From positions 1 to 64,000 of the forward strand of contig NZ_FTNY01000009.1 of the NCBI RefSeq assembly GCF_900156575.1: a stretch of DNA of 64,000 nucleotides. The letters run 5' to 3'. A model generated the notes under the pieces. That model was not told where the DNA came from. It saw only the letters and a list, made by a program, of their open reading frames with translations, and searched no databases. The position numbers and the translations under genes are program-made. The stretch comes from Chryseobacterium shigense. GTDB lineage: Bacteria; Bacteroidota; Bacteroidia; Flavobacteriales; Weeksellaceae. Shown piece after piece: positions 24,817 to 34,023 of this stretch; positions within the stretch are counted from its first letter, which is position 1, and each line of letters opens with the position of its first letter.

Positions 24817-27800
24817 ATGCCAAAGAAAATAATCAGAAATCTTCAGTTTGGGGTGGGGTTATCTTTACTGATCTTAATTGCCAGCTCAGTTGCATCCTAT
24901 CTCAGTATTCAAAGACAGATGGATCACCGTGAAAGTTTGTCTAAAAGCAGACGGTCAATAACTGCCGTAAAAGATGTTCTTGTCGCTTTACTGGATGCAG
25001 AAACAGGAAACAGAGGATATCAGCTTACAGGAAGAGACAACTTTCTGGAGCCTTATAACAGGAGCTTAAACGAATATAAAAAAGCTTTTGAACGCGCAAG
25101 ATCTTTAGGTATTTCAGATAAAAATCAGCTGGAACGCCTAAATGCTTTAGAAAAGAATGTGAACAGCAATATTGGCAATTTAAAGCAGTTTGTTCAAAAC
25201 AGAAGAAAAGGAGTGGTCATGACTCAGGAGCAGATTATGCTAAGCAAGAGTTATATGGACAATTGCCGTAGAATCGTCCGGGAATTTGTTCAGTACGAAG
25301 AAGCCCAGCTTGAAATTAAAAATAAAGATCTCAACCGTTCCTCCGGAACTACCGTTATGTTTATTATTGTTTCTGCCATAGCAGCGGTAGTTGTTACCAT
25401 CTTCTTCTATATCAAACTAAGGGCAGATTTGATCCGCAGAGAAAAACTGGAAAATGAGTTACGTGCTAAAGATCTTGAAATAAGCAGACGTGTAAATGCT
25501 ATTCGGCAGATCGCCAACAGAGTGGCAAATGGGGATTACAGCCAGAGGGCGGTAGATCATTCACAGGATGATCTTGGCGACCTGGTAGAATCATTAAACC
25601 ATATGACCGATTCTCTGAAGAAATCTTTTGATAAAATCAATAAAAGTGACTGGCGACAGAAAGGCCTCGCTTTACTGAATGAATCTCTGGTAGGAAATAA
25701 ATCGGTAAAAGAGGTATCCAATGTCTCTTTAAATCAGCTTGTGGAGTACGGAAAATGCATCAATGGCGCGCTATACCTTTTTGATGAAGGAACACTGAAG
25801 CTAAGTACCGCTTTCGGTCTGGAAAATACCATGAAAAAAACTTTCGAACCGGGAGAAGGAATGGTTGGCCAGGCTTTTACCAATGAAAAAATGCAGGTGT
25901 ACAACAATCTTCATGAAGAAGATTTTATGGTAAGTTTTGCAAGCAGCAAAATAAAAATAAACGGAATATTGTTAATTCCGATTCACGCGGATGGTCACTG
26001 TATTGGCATATTAGAACTGGGATCAACTTCAGATTTTAATCAGGACAGACTGGATTATTTTGCTGAATGCAGCCGGAATATCGGAATTGCTTTAAATGCC
26101 GCAAAAGGCCGTGAAAAAGAGCAGCAGTTATTAGAAGAAACTCAGGCTCAGTCAGAAGAACTACAGGTTCAACATTCCGAACTGGAAAACCTGAATACAG
26201 AACTGGAAGCCCAGACCCAAAAATTGCAGGCTTCAGAAGAAGAACTGAAAGTACAGCAGGAAGAGCTGATGCAGGCCAATGCCGAACTGGAAGAACGCTC
26301 AAGACTGCTGGAAGAAAGAAATCACATGATCGCTCAGAGAAACGGTGAGATTCAGAAAAAAGTAGAAGAACTTGCTTTAAGCACCAAATACAAATCTGAA
26401 TTCCTGGCCAATATGTCTCACGAGCTGAGAACACCGCTGAACTCAATCTTACTTCTTTCCAGACTGATGGCAGAAAACCCGGATGAAAACCTGAATGAAG
26501 ATCAGGTAGAATCGGCAAAAGTGATTCAGAGTTCAGGAAGCAGCCTTCTGACCCTTATTGATGAGATCTTGGATCTTGCCAAAATAGAATCCGGCAAAAT
26601 GACGCTTGAATATCAGGAGGTTATTGTGAATGATGTGATCAGAGATTTAAGAAGCCTGTTCAACCCTATTATTCAGGAAAAGAAGATCAATTTTGATATC
26701 CAGATAGAAGAAGGAGTAGAAAAAACGATTGAAACCGATAGACTTCGCGTAGATCAGGTATTGCGTAATCTTTTATCCAATGCGATCAAGTTTACAACAG
26801 AAGGAAGCATCACTTTAAATATTAGAAAAGATACCGGAAACAAAGATTTCATTGTTTTCAGTGTGAAAGATACAGGAATAGGAATTCCGGAAGAAAAACA
26901 GGCCATTATTTTTGAAGCATTTCAACAGGCAGACGGCTCTACACGCCGCAGGTTTGGCGGTACCGGATTAGGATTGTCCATAAGCCGGGAAATTGCAAGA
27001 TTACTTGGTGGAGAACTCAGCCTGAAAAGTAAAGTGGATGAAGGAAGCGAATTTAGTCTGATTATCCCTGTAAAAGCGATATCTGAAACCATTCAGCCTG
27101 AGAACGACCAGAACCTGGTAGATATCATTCGTGAAGATGTGGGAGAAATCCAGAATATTCTGGAAGAAGCCGAAGCAAAAACAGCACTGCATTTGGAGAC
27201 CCTGGAAATTCCTGAGGATGTAGATGATGACAGAGACGGGATAACTCCCGAGGATAAAGTGATCTTAATTGTAGAAGATGACATCAATTTTGCCAAGGCA
27301 CTCCTCAAATATACCCGGATGAATAACTATAAGGGAGTTGTGGTAGTAAGAGGCGATTATGCTTTGTCAGCAGCTGTTCAGTACCATCCACAGGCCATTT
27401 TATTAGATGTTCAGTTACCTGTAAAAGATGGCTGGAAAGTGATGGATGAACTTAAATCCAATTCTGCAACCAAACATATTCCGGTACATATGATGTCTGT
27501 CCTGCAGCTTGAAAAAGAAAGTTTAATGAAAGGTGCTATTGATTTCATTAATAAACCGCTTGCTCTGGATCAAATGACAGACGTCTTCAGGAAAATTGAA
27601 GATGCGCTTCAAATGTCGCCGCAAAAAGTTTTGATTGTAGAACATAATGCAAAGCATGCCAAAGCATTATCTTACTATTTAAGCAATTTCAACATTTCTT
27701 TATCCGTAGAAAATAATGTGGAAGACAGTGTTAAAGCTTTAACTTCCGACCATATCGACTGTGTCATTCTCGATATCGGAGACTCAAGAAACAGTGAGTA

Positions 27801-28428
27801 CAAGGTCGTTGAATCCATTAAAAGCTATGAAGGACTCGAAAACCTGCCCATCATCATTTTTACAGAACACAGTTTATCCAAATCTGAAGAATTGAAGATC
27901 AAGCAGTATGCAGACTCTATTGTTGTAAAAACGGCTCATTCTTATGAAAGAATTTTAGATGAAGTAGGTTTATTCTTACATTTGGTGGAAGAAAAAAACA
28001 ATTCTGTGGAGACTGCAAGAAATAAGGTTTTAGGTTCCTTAACTGAAGTTTTGAGCGGAAAAAAAATATTGATTACCGATGATGATGTACGGAATATCTT
28101 CTCTCTGACCAAAGCCTTGGAAAAATATAAAGTAGAAGTTGTTGTAGCAATGGATGGTAAACATGCCCTGCAACAGATCAAAGAACATAAAGACATAGAC
28201 GTTATTCTGATGGATATGATGATGCCTGAAATGGATGGCTATGAGACCATACAGGAAATCAGAAAAATGCCTGCGTTGGCAAGGCTCCCAATCATTGCCA
28301 TTACAGCAAAATCCATGATCGGAGACCGTGAAAAATGTATAGAAGCAGGAGCGTCAGATTATATCTCAAAACCTGTAGATATCGATCAGTTGTTATCCTT
28401 ACTGCGTGTCTGGTTATATGAAAGTTAA
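24817..28428 (+). CDS. CHASE3-HAMP-GAF hybrid histidine kinase with three receiver domains
   Basis: This 1203-residue membrane kinase reads in order: TM (about 8-28), periplasmic CHASE3 (about 35-180, with VLVALLDAETGNRGYQLTG), TM (about 180-203), HAMP (205-270), GAF (290-430), a long Glu/Gln-rich coiled coil (430-520), HisKA with His535 (MSHELRTPLNS), HATPase, and three receivers. Receivers 1 and 3 carry a phosphoacceptor Asp (864, 1133). Receiver 2 keeps Asp986 but has lost the acidic pair (IVEHNA) and the MP turn. CHASE3 domains sense unknown extracellular signals. The following gene starts directly after the stop, so it is co-transcribed with a single receiver, CheR and CheB. Confidence 0.95.
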   Translation: MPKKIIRNLQFGVGLSLLILIASSVASYLSIQRQMDHRESLSKSRRSITAVKDVLVALLDAETGNRGYQLTGRDNFLEPYNRSLNEYKKAFERARSLGISDKNQLERLNALEKNVNSNIGNLKQFVQNRRKGVVMTQEQIMLSKSYMDNCRRIVREFVQYEEAQLEIKNKDLNRSSGTTVMFIIVSAIAAVVVTIFFYIKLRADLIRREKLENELRAKDLEISRRVNAIRQIANRVANGDYSQRAVDHSQDDLGDLVESLNHMTDSLKKSFDKINKSDWRQKGLALLNESLVGNKSVKEVSNVSLNQLVEYGKCINGALYLFDEGTLKLSTAFGLENTMKKTFEPGEGMVGQAFTNEKMQVYNNLHEEDFMVSFASSKIKINGILLIPIHADGHCIGILELGSTSDFNQDRLDYFAECSRNIGIALNAAKGREKEQQLLEETQAQSEELQVQHSELENLNTELEAQTQKLQASEEELKVQQEELMQANAELEERSRLLEERNHMIAQRNGEIQKKVEELALSTKYKSEFLANMSHELRTPLNSILLLSRLMAENPDENLNEDQVESAKVIQSSGSSLLTLIDEILDLAKIESGKMTLEYQEVIVNDVIRDLRSLFNPIIQEKKINFDIQIEEGVEKTIETDRLRVDQVLRNLLSNAIKFTTEGSITLNIRKDTGNKDFIVFSVKDTGIGIPEEKQAIIFEAFQQADGSTRRRFGGTGLGLSISREIARLLGGELSLKSKVDEGSEFSLIIPVKAISETIQPENDQNLVDIIREDVGEIQNILEEAEAKTALHLETLEIPEDVDDDRDGITPEDKVILIVEDDINFAKALLKYTRMNNYKGVVVVRGDYALSAAVQYHPQAILLDVQLPVKDGWKVMDELKSNSATKHIPVHMMSVLQLEKESLMKGAIDFINKPLALDQMTDVFRKIEDALQMSPQKVLIVEHNAKHAKALSYYLSNFNISLSVENNVEDSVKALTSDHIDCVILDIGDSRNSEYKVVESIKSYEGLENLPIIIFTEHSLSKSEELKIKQYADSIVVKTAHSYERILDEVGLFLHLVEEKNNSVETARNKVLGSLTEVLSGKKILITDDDVRNIFSLTKALEKYKVEVVVAMDGKHALQQIKEHKDIDVILMDMMMPEMDGYETIQEIRKMPALARLPIIAITAKSMIGDREKCIEAGASDYISKPVDIDQLLSLLRVWLYES

Positions 28429-28794
28429 ATGATGAATAAGAAGATTTTGATTGTGGACGATGATCCACGGAATATATTTGCACTTAAACTGACGCTGAAA
28501 TCAAGAGGCTATCAGATTGAAAGTTGTACAATGGCTCAGGAAGCCATTCAGATTTTAAAAGAAAATACAATAGACATCGTGCTTATGGACATGATGATGC
28601 CTGAAATGGATGGCTATGAAGCCATCAGGATGATTAGAAATACACCGTCAATAAGCCAGATTCCTGTGATCTCTGTCACAGCTCAGGCTATGCCGGAAGA
28701 CCGTCAGAAATGTCTGGATGTAGGAGCTCAGGACTATGTCTCAAAGCCCGTAGATGTAGACCTGTTAATGATCGCTATTGAAAAACTCATATAA
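28429..28794 (+). CDS. Single-domain response regulator
   Basis: This 121-residue protein is a receiver domain and nothing else: acidic pair in ILIVDDDPRN, phosphoacceptor Asp54 in IVLMDMMMPEMDGYEA, Thr in SVTAQAMP, and Lys in DYVSKPVDVD. Its start follows the hybrid kinase stop with no gap and its own stop is directly followed by the cheR start. Such stand-alone receivers shuttle or drain phosphate in relays and can control partner proteins by binding. It resembles the third receiver of the preceding kinase, suggesting an origin by duplication. Confidence 0.95.
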   Translation: MMNKKILIVDDDPRNIFALKLTLKSRGYQIESCTMAQEAIQILKENTIDIVLMDMMMPEMDGYEAIRMIRNTPSISQIPVISVTAQAMPEDRQKCLDVGAQDYVSKPVDVDLLMIAIEKLI

Positions 28795-29625
28795 ATGCTG
28801 GAACCAAGTATCGTAAAAGATGAAGAAGTAGAATACTTGATAAAAGATGTTTATGAGAGGTATGGGTATGACTTTTCAGAGTATAGCAGGGCTTCTTTTA
28901 AACGACGGGTAAACAGAATTTGTCTGATCGACAGATTTACCAGTTTTGCAGAGCTGAGGTATACCGTTCTCAATGATCCGGAATACCTGAAACGCTTTGT
29001 AGAAGAAATTACAGTGAATGTAACCGAAATGTTTCGTGATCCGCATTTTTTCAAAGCGCTCAGAGAAAAAATTTTACCACAATTAGGAACCTATCCGCTC
29101 ATCAGAATATGGGTGGCGGGGTGTTCTACAGGAGAAGAAGCGTATTCGATGGCTATTTTGCTCAAAGAAACCAATCTCTACCACAAATCTCTGATTTATG
29201 GGACGGATCTGAATCCTTCGGTTTTGGAAAAGGCACGCTCAGGCGTTTTTCCTTTACAGCAAATGAAGCTCTATTCAGAGAATTATATGTTGTCTGGAGG
29301 GAAAAAAGATTTTTCAGATTATTATACCGCCAATTATGACAGTGTAAAATTTGATAAGAGTTTAAAGGAAAAGCTGATATTATCTACTCATAATTTAGTG
29401 TCAGACAGTTCCTTCAATAGTTTTCAGCTCATCATCTGCAGAAATGTACTGATCTATTTTGACCGGGAATTGCAGGAACGTGTTTTCAAGCTTTTTGATA
29501 ACAGTCTTGAAAATCTGGGCTATCTTGCCTTAGGTTCAAAAGAAACGCTGAGATTTTCGAAATTAGATAAAAATTATCATCAGATTGAGGATCAGAGAAT
29601 CTGGAAGAAAACGGAGCATATGTAA
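28795..29625 (+). CDS. cheR: CheR-family methyltransferase
   Basis: CheR transfers a methyl group from S-adenosylmethionine to glutamates of chemoreceptors. The 276-residue protein has an N-terminal helical domain (about 5-80) and a SAM-dependent methyltransferase domain with the signature IRIWVAGCSTGEEAYSMAI (about 102-120), YGTDLNPSVLEKA and IICRNVLIYFD (about 216-226). It starts immediately after the receiver gene and is followed 10 bp later by cheB. No methyl-accepting receptor, CheA or CheW is in the window and the genus is non-flagellate, so the methylated target is more likely a kinase or an unlinked protein. The family call is firm; the target is open. Confidence 0.93.
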   Translation: MLEPSIVKDEEVEYLIKDVYERYGYDFSEYSRASFKRRVNRICLIDRFTSFAELRYTVLNDPEYLKRFVEEITVNVTEMFRDPHFFKALREKILPQLGTYPLIRIWVAGCSTGEEAYSMAILLKETNLYHKSLIYGTDLNPSVLEKARSGVFPLQQMKLYSENYMLSGGKKDFSDYYTANYDSVKFDKSLKEKLILSTHNLVSDSSFNSFQLIICRNVLIYFDRELQERVFKLFDNSLENLGYLALGSKETLRFSKLDKNYHQIEDQRIWKKTEHM

Positions 29626-29634
29626 CACCCATTG

Positions 29635-30210
29635 ATGATGAAAATAAAAAACACAAAGACCGAATTGGTAGTGATAGGAGGATCGGCAGGAAGTCTGCAG
29701 GTCATTCTGGAAATGCTTAAAAAATTAAAGAATGAGATCAGTTTCCCGATTTTACTCGTGGTGCATCGCAAAGCTTCGTCAACGAACGTTCTGCAAACCT
29801 TACTCCAGCAGTTTGTGAGTATGGAAGTGATTGAGATCGATGATAAAACGGAAATTCAAAATAATAAACTCTATGTAGTTCCTGCAGATTATCACTTATT
29901 ATTCGAAAATAAAAAGATGATGTCGCTGGATTTCTCAGAAAAAATGAACTATTCCCGTCCCTCCATTGATGTTACATTCAAATCTGCAGCGGAAGTGTAT
30001 GGGGAAAGCCTGGTGGGCGTTTTGCTTTCAGGGGCCAATGCTGATGGAGTAGAAGGCTTGGGATTTATTAAAAAAAATAAAGGAAAAGTCTGGATTCAGG
30101 AACCTGAAACGGCAGAAGTAGATTATATGCCCAGACACGCAGTAGAAGAAGTTGACTATGATTTGATTATTAAACCCGATAATCTGGCCGACTACATCAA
30201 CCAATTATAG
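29635..30210 (+). CDS. cheB: CheB-type methylesterase without receiver domain
   Basis: The 191-residue protein is only the methylesterase half of CheB. Catalytic residues are visible in order: Ser in VIGGSAGS, His in VVHRKAS, and Asp in SGANADGVEGL, with the YVVPADYHL and SRPSIDVTFKSAA motifs of the family. The frame also opens at a TTG three bases earlier and has a second ATG at 29638; 29635 is chosen. Without the receiver its activity must be gated by another protein, and the single receivers on either side are candidates. It is translated right after cheR. Confidence 0.92.
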   Translation: MMKIKNTKTELVVIGGSAGSLQVILEMLKKLKNEISFPILLVVHRKASSTNVLQTLLQQFVSMEVIEIDDKTEIQNNKLYVVPADYHLLFENKKMMSLDFSEKMNYSRPSIDVTFKSAAEVYGESLVGVLLSGANADGVEGLGFIKKNKGKVWIQEPETAEVDYMPRHAVEEVDYDLIIKPDNLADYINQL

Positions 30211-30253
30211 AATTAGAAATTAAAAACAATCTTAAGATTTAAATAGAACGAAT

Positions 30254-30616
30254 ATGAGTACAAAGAAAATTTTGATTTTTGATGATGATACAACTATTTT
30301 AGAGGTAATTACCATCATTTTCGAAGAGAATGGTTATCAGGTCGAAATTTCAGAAACATCTCATGATATACTGGAAAAAGTTTCAAAATTTCAGCCGGAT
30401 GTTATTCTTATGGATAACTGGATCCCAAAGATCGGTGGAGTAGAAGCCACCAAACTTTTAAAAAGTCATGAAGAGTTCAGATCTATTCCTGTCATTTATG
30501 TAACGGCCAACAATGATATCGTGAGATTGGCGGAAGAAGCTCAGGCTGACGATTATGTAGCAAAACCATTCAATCTGGATGATCTGGAAGATAAAGTAGC
30601 TAAATATTTAAAATAG
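30254..30616 (+). CDS. Single-domain response regulator
   Basis: The 120-residue product is a lone receiver: acidic Asp residues in ILIFDDDT, phosphoacceptor Asp54 in VILMDNWIPKIGG, Thr in VTANNDI and Lys in YVAKPFNLDD. The usual MPxMDG turn has become WIPKIGG. It lies 43 bp after cheB, after an A-rich leader, and ends the cluster with a terminator at 30661. It may be the output or phosphate sink of the relay, since no DNA-binding regulator is present in the cluster. Confidence 0.93.
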   Translation: MSTKKILIFDDDTTILEVITIIFEENGYQVEISETSHDILEKVSKFQPDVILMDNWIPKIGGVEATKLLKSHEEFRSIPVIYVTANNDIVRLAEEAQADDYVAKPFNLDDLEDKVAKYLK

Positions 30617-30660
30617 CAGAAGTACGGTAAAAAGCATCCATGCTTTTCGAAATTTATAAA

Positions 30661-30696
30661 AGATCCTTACCTGTGACGGGTAGGGATTTCTTTTTA
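30661..30696 (+). terminator. Terminator of the phosphorelay cluster
   Basis: A 9-11 bp stem (30661-30671 with 30679-30689) with one G-T pair and a 7-base loop is followed by a run of T residues. It lies 45 bp after the last receiver gene and overlaps the end of the minus-strand gene at 30694. Confidence 0.75.
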
Positions 30697-30996
30697 AATA
30701 ATCCTTCTGACAGGCTGCTGCCTCATTTCTTCAAAATGTCTCATCCTTTGACGGAGAAGATCTACGGTACATCTCCCGCTGTTGATTTCAGCAATCAAAG
30801 CAGACAGAAATAATTTTAACTGAGGATGAGACAGGATCTGATCTGTAAACGTTGTCGCGATAATTATTTTTTTAGAAATAATGTTCTGCGTAAAGATATA
30901 TTCGCCTTCCAAATCAACATTCAAACAAAACTGATCTATAATACTGACTGATAAGTACCGATGGATCAGGTCGATATTTTGTAACATATTTTCCAT
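30694..30996 (-). CDS. Small hypothetical protein
   Basis: The 100-residue product is soluble and unrecognised. It begins MENMLQNIDLIHRYLSV and ends in a basic helix (LLRQRMRHFEEMRQQPVRRII). It overlaps no other gene, reads convergently towards the phosphorelay terminator and is divergent from the mug gene by 90 bp. Amino-acid composition is normal. It is probably real but could be a chance frame. Confidence 0.5.
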   Translation of the reverse strand: MENMLQNIDLIHRYLSVSIIDQFCLNVDLEGEYIFTQNIISKKIIIATTFTDQILSHPQLKLFLSALIAEINSGRCTVDLLRQRMRHFEEMRQQPVRRII

Positions 30997-31086
30997 CTTG
31001 GTGTATTTACAGGATATACATTAATATTCATGCCATAGTTATTCTTTTAATAATTTTTTAAGAGGTTAATTTCTGGGAATGCAGAT

Positions 31087-31689
31087 ATGTCTACTGAATA
31101 TTTTAAAATTAATATTTATATTGCTGCTGTAAAGAACTTGATCCGTAGCCCGTTCCCAAAAGAAAATCCTGAATTACCTATGTTAAAAGATATCATGGCC
31201 AAAGACCTTACCGTTGTTTTTTGCGGAATCAATCCCGGTTTGAAATCTGCAGCAGAGGGACATCACTTTTCGGGAAGAAGCAACCGCTTCTGGAAGGTCA
31301 TGCATCAGGCAGGATTTACACCCTACCAGATCGGGGCGGAGAATGATACCCGTATTTTGGATTTCGGATATGGGCTCACCACTGCCGTAGCAAGAGCAAC
31401 ATCCCGTGCTGACGAGCTTTCAAAAGAAGAATTCGACAACTCCCTTGAGCTCTTTAAAACAAAAATAACCCGTTTTCAGCCAAAATATATCGTATTTCTT
31501 GGAAAAGCCGCCTACCAGGCTTTTTCTAAAAAGAAACAAATCAAGTGGGGATATCAGGCAGAAGAGTTTTGCGGTTCCGGAGTGTGGGTTTTGCCAAATA
31601 CCAGTGGTTTAAACCGTGGGTTTACACTAGATGCTTTGGTTGAGTCGTACAGGGAATTGTATGATGAGATTCAAAACGGGAAGTTATAA
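31087..31689 (+). CDS. mug: G/U mismatch-specific DNA glycosylase (Mug)
   Basis: Mug/TDG glycosylases remove uracil or ethenocytosine opposite guanine in DNA repair. The 200-residue product shows the family active-site motif VVFCGINPGLKS, with the key Asn in GINPG, the NRFWKVMHQAGF segment, and the intercalation loop VLPNTSGLNRG. The E. coli enzyme starts close to the equivalent of Met32 (31180), so the first 31 residues may be an extension or the true start may be 31180; the ATG at 31087 is kept because it is the first in frame. It is a single gene, divergent from the small minus-strand ORF. Confidence 0.93.
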   Translation: MSTEYFKINIYIAAVKNLIRSPFPKENPELPMLKDIMAKDLTVVFCGINPGLKSAAEGHHFSGRSNRFWKVMHQAGFTPYQIGAENDTRILDFGYGLTTAVARATSRADELSKEEFDNSLELFKTKITRFQPKYIVFLGKAAYQAFSKKKQIKWGYQAEEFCGSGVWVLPNTSGLNRGFTLDALVESYRELYDEIQNGKL

Positions 31690-31882
31690 ATCCTTAGATT
31701 AAATTATTTGAAACTGTAATGGTAGTGCATGCCTTTCTGAAATATGATTGCACACTGATTTGTTGGTGAAGACTTATATTTTATTGCTTTTCAAATAAAG
31801 GCATGAATAACCATTTAAATAAATATCAGCGGTTGTAAATGAATTGCGCCAGTTTGCCTATTTTTGCGGAAACTCATAATTC

Positions 31883-33049
31883 ATGAAAAGTGTCTTAAGC
31901 TGGATATTAATTGCATTTCTCACCGTTTCCCTTTTGAATAACTGTTTCAGCAATAGTGTTCAGAAAGAAATCCGGGAGAAAGCCTCATTTCTTGCCGAAT
32001 TGAGGAAATTATATTCTTCCGGGGATTCTTCAACATGGCCTAAACCGATCTTAGATCCCGATGCCAGACCCTACTTTTCCGAAATTGGTCATCTTCCTGA
32101 AATTCAGTTTCCAGCAGATAATCCATATTCCCAAGACAAAGCATTGCTGGGAAAAACACTTTTTTTCGATCCCCGACTTTCAAAATCCAACCAGATTGCC
32201 TGTGCCTCCTGCCACGATCCGGAGCTAGGATGGTGTGATAACAGGACTTTTTCTTTTGGACACGACAGGCAAATTGGTACTCGCAATGCCATGAGCATTC
32301 TGAATGTAGCCTATACCACCTCTTTATTCTGGGACGGACGCGCGGCATCTCTCGAAGAACAGTCCGAAATGCCGATTCGGGATGAAAGAGAAATGAATGG
32401 GCACATCGATCTGGCAGCCGGAAAAATCGCTAAAATAAAAGGCTACGAATTATTATTTGAAAAAGCTTTTGGCAATAAAACCGTTTCCAAGGACAGGATT
32501 TCCAAAGCAATAGCCGCTTTTGAAAGAACCGTTAGAAGCGGAACTTCCAAATTTGACCAGTTCATTGACGGAAAAGCAGAAGTTTATACGGATGATGAGC
32601 TTATGGGCCTGCACCTTTTCCGAACCAAAGCACAATGTATGAACTGCCACAGTTCAGGGTATTTTTCCAATAATCAGTTTGAAAATATTGGAACTTCTTT
32701 ATTAGGATCAAAAGAAGAAGACCTGGGTCGTTATCTGATGACCAAAAAACCGGAAGATGCCGGAAAGTTCCGTGTGCCGGGATTGCGTGAGGTAACAAGA
32801 ACAGGACCATGGATGCACAATGGTTCTATGACGACCCTCACGGAAGTCATTCAGTTTTATAGCAGAGGAAACCCTGAACATTCTCAAAAACGCTCAACCG
32901 TTCATCAGGGGATCCCATTGTCTTCCGAAAAATCAGCTTTTGTAAGGTTGCTGGATCTTACTGATATAGAAATTGCCCAGCTGGAAGCCTTCTTGCGAAC
33001 CTTATCTTCGAAACCGGAAAGAGTTTTGCCCCCTGCATTGCCTCAGTAA
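31883..33049 (+). CDS. Dihaem cytochrome c peroxidase (lipoprotein-type signal)
   Basis: Dihaem peroxidases of the CCP/MauG family reduce hydrogen peroxide in the periplasm with electrons from cytochromes. The 388-residue protein has two CxxCH haem sites, CASCH (Cys107-His111) and CMNCH (Cys252-His256), and the family motifs LGKTLFFDPRLS, LFWDGRA and GPWMHNG. The N-terminus ends in LLNNC with Cys21, a lipobox, so it is probably anchored to a membrane. A -7 box TATTTTTG precedes the gene at about 31858. It is a single gene; the electron donor is not encoded nearby. Confidence 0.93.
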   Translation: MKSVLSWILIAFLTVSLLNNCFSNSVQKEIREKASFLAELRKLYSSGDSSTWPKPILDPDARPYFSEIGHLPEIQFPADNPYSQDKALLGKTLFFDPRLSKSNQIACASCHDPELGWCDNRTFSFGHDRQIGTRNAMSILNVAYTTSLFWDGRAASLEEQSEMPIRDEREMNGHIDLAAGKIAKIKGYELLFEKAFGNKTVSKDRISKAIAAFERTVRSGTSKFDQFIDGKAEVYTDDELMGLHLFRTKAQCMNCHSSGYFSNNQFENIGTSLLGSKEEDLGRYLMTKKPEDAGKFRVPGLREVTRTGPWMHNGSMTTLTEVIQFYSRGNPEHSQKRSTVHQGIPLSSEKSAFVRLLDLTDIEIAQLEAFLRTLSSKPERVLPPALPQ

Positions 33050-33150
33050 AATAACACGTATCATTCTGTAATTATTAAACATTCATTGACTGGAATGTAA
33101 AGCTTTTTTGCTACATTTATCTGTAATTAATCAGCAATAAATAGTAAGAT

Positions 33151-33939
33151 ATGAATATTCAGCTTTTTTCAAAAAATGCTTTAGTGGGAGCCGCTACCCA
33201 GGGAATAGGTTTAGGAATCGCTCTGGAACTGGCAAAATGTGGAGCAAACGTCACGATAATGGCCCGCAATGAAACGAAACTTAAAAAAGTGGTGTCTACA
33301 TTACCCGTAGTCCATCCTGATCAGAGACATCAGTATCTGGTAGCGGATTTTTCCAATTTCGAAGAATACAAAAAAATTATTTCCCACTATTTCAGTCATC
33401 ATTCTATAGATATTCTGGTCAACAATACAAACGGTCCGGAACCGGGATTAGCGCTCGATAAAAATGCAGAAGATTATCAAAAAGCATTTGATCTCCTTTT
33501 TAAAACAGTCTGTGAAACGACATTGCTTGCCTTACCTCACATGATACAAAAGAAAAACGGGCGTATCATTAATGTTTCTTCTTTATCAGTCAAAGAACCC
33601 ATCAATAATTTATCCCTTTCAAATTCCATTCGATCGGCGGTCATTGCCTGGGCGAAAACCTTATCCAATGAAGTGGCACAGCATCAGATCACAGTCAATA
33701 ATATCTTAACAGGATATTTCGATACCGAGCGTATTCAAAACCTGATCAGCCATGAATCAAAACAAACAGGAAAGTCAGAGGAAGCAATCAAAAAAGCAAG
33801 GGAAAATAAAATTCCAATGAAAAGACTCGGCAGAACTGAAGAATATGGTCATCTGGCAGCCTTCCTGGCATCAGAATATTCATCTTATCTTACCGGAACC
33901 AGTATTCCTTTGGATGGAGGATTGAATAATACGTATTAA
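33151..33939 (+). CDS. SDR family protein lacking the YxxxK pair
   Basis: The 262-residue protein is a short-chain dehydrogenase/reductase by its Rossmann motif (LVGAATQGIGLGIALELA, about 11-28), NNTNGPEPG, the VSS segment at 142-144, and the end SYLTGTSIPLDGGLNNTY. At the catalytic spacing the usual Tyr-x3-Lys is replaced by Ser157 and Arg161 (SNSIR), a known degenerate subgroup related to FabG. It may bind NAD(P) without classical reductase activity or use other residues. A single gene; its role cannot be predicted. Confidence 0.88.
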   Translation: MNIQLFSKNALVGAATQGIGLGIALELAKCGANVTIMARNETKLKKVVSTLPVVHPDQRHQYLVADFSNFEEYKKIISHYFSHHSIDILVNNTNGPEPGLALDKNAEDYQKAFDLLFKTVCETTLLALPHMIQKKNGRIINVSSLSVKEPINNLSLSNSIRSAVIAWAKTLSNEVAQHQITVNNILTGYFDTERIQNLISHESKQTGKSEEAIKKARENKIPMKRLGRTEEYGHLAAFLASEYSSYLTGTSIPLDGGLNNTY

Positions 33940-34023
33940 TTCACAGGATTATTCATGCCAGATTAAGCCTTGTTTTGTGCTAAAAATAAAATGGTTGATA
34001 AATCCCTCTATATAGGTTAAACA

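Noticed and set aside
26036..26518. 160-residue minus-strand frame inside the hybrid kinase gene
   Set aside because: Antisense shadow created by the Glu/Gln-rich coiled-coil codons; the low-complexity Leu/Ser/Val product has no domain.
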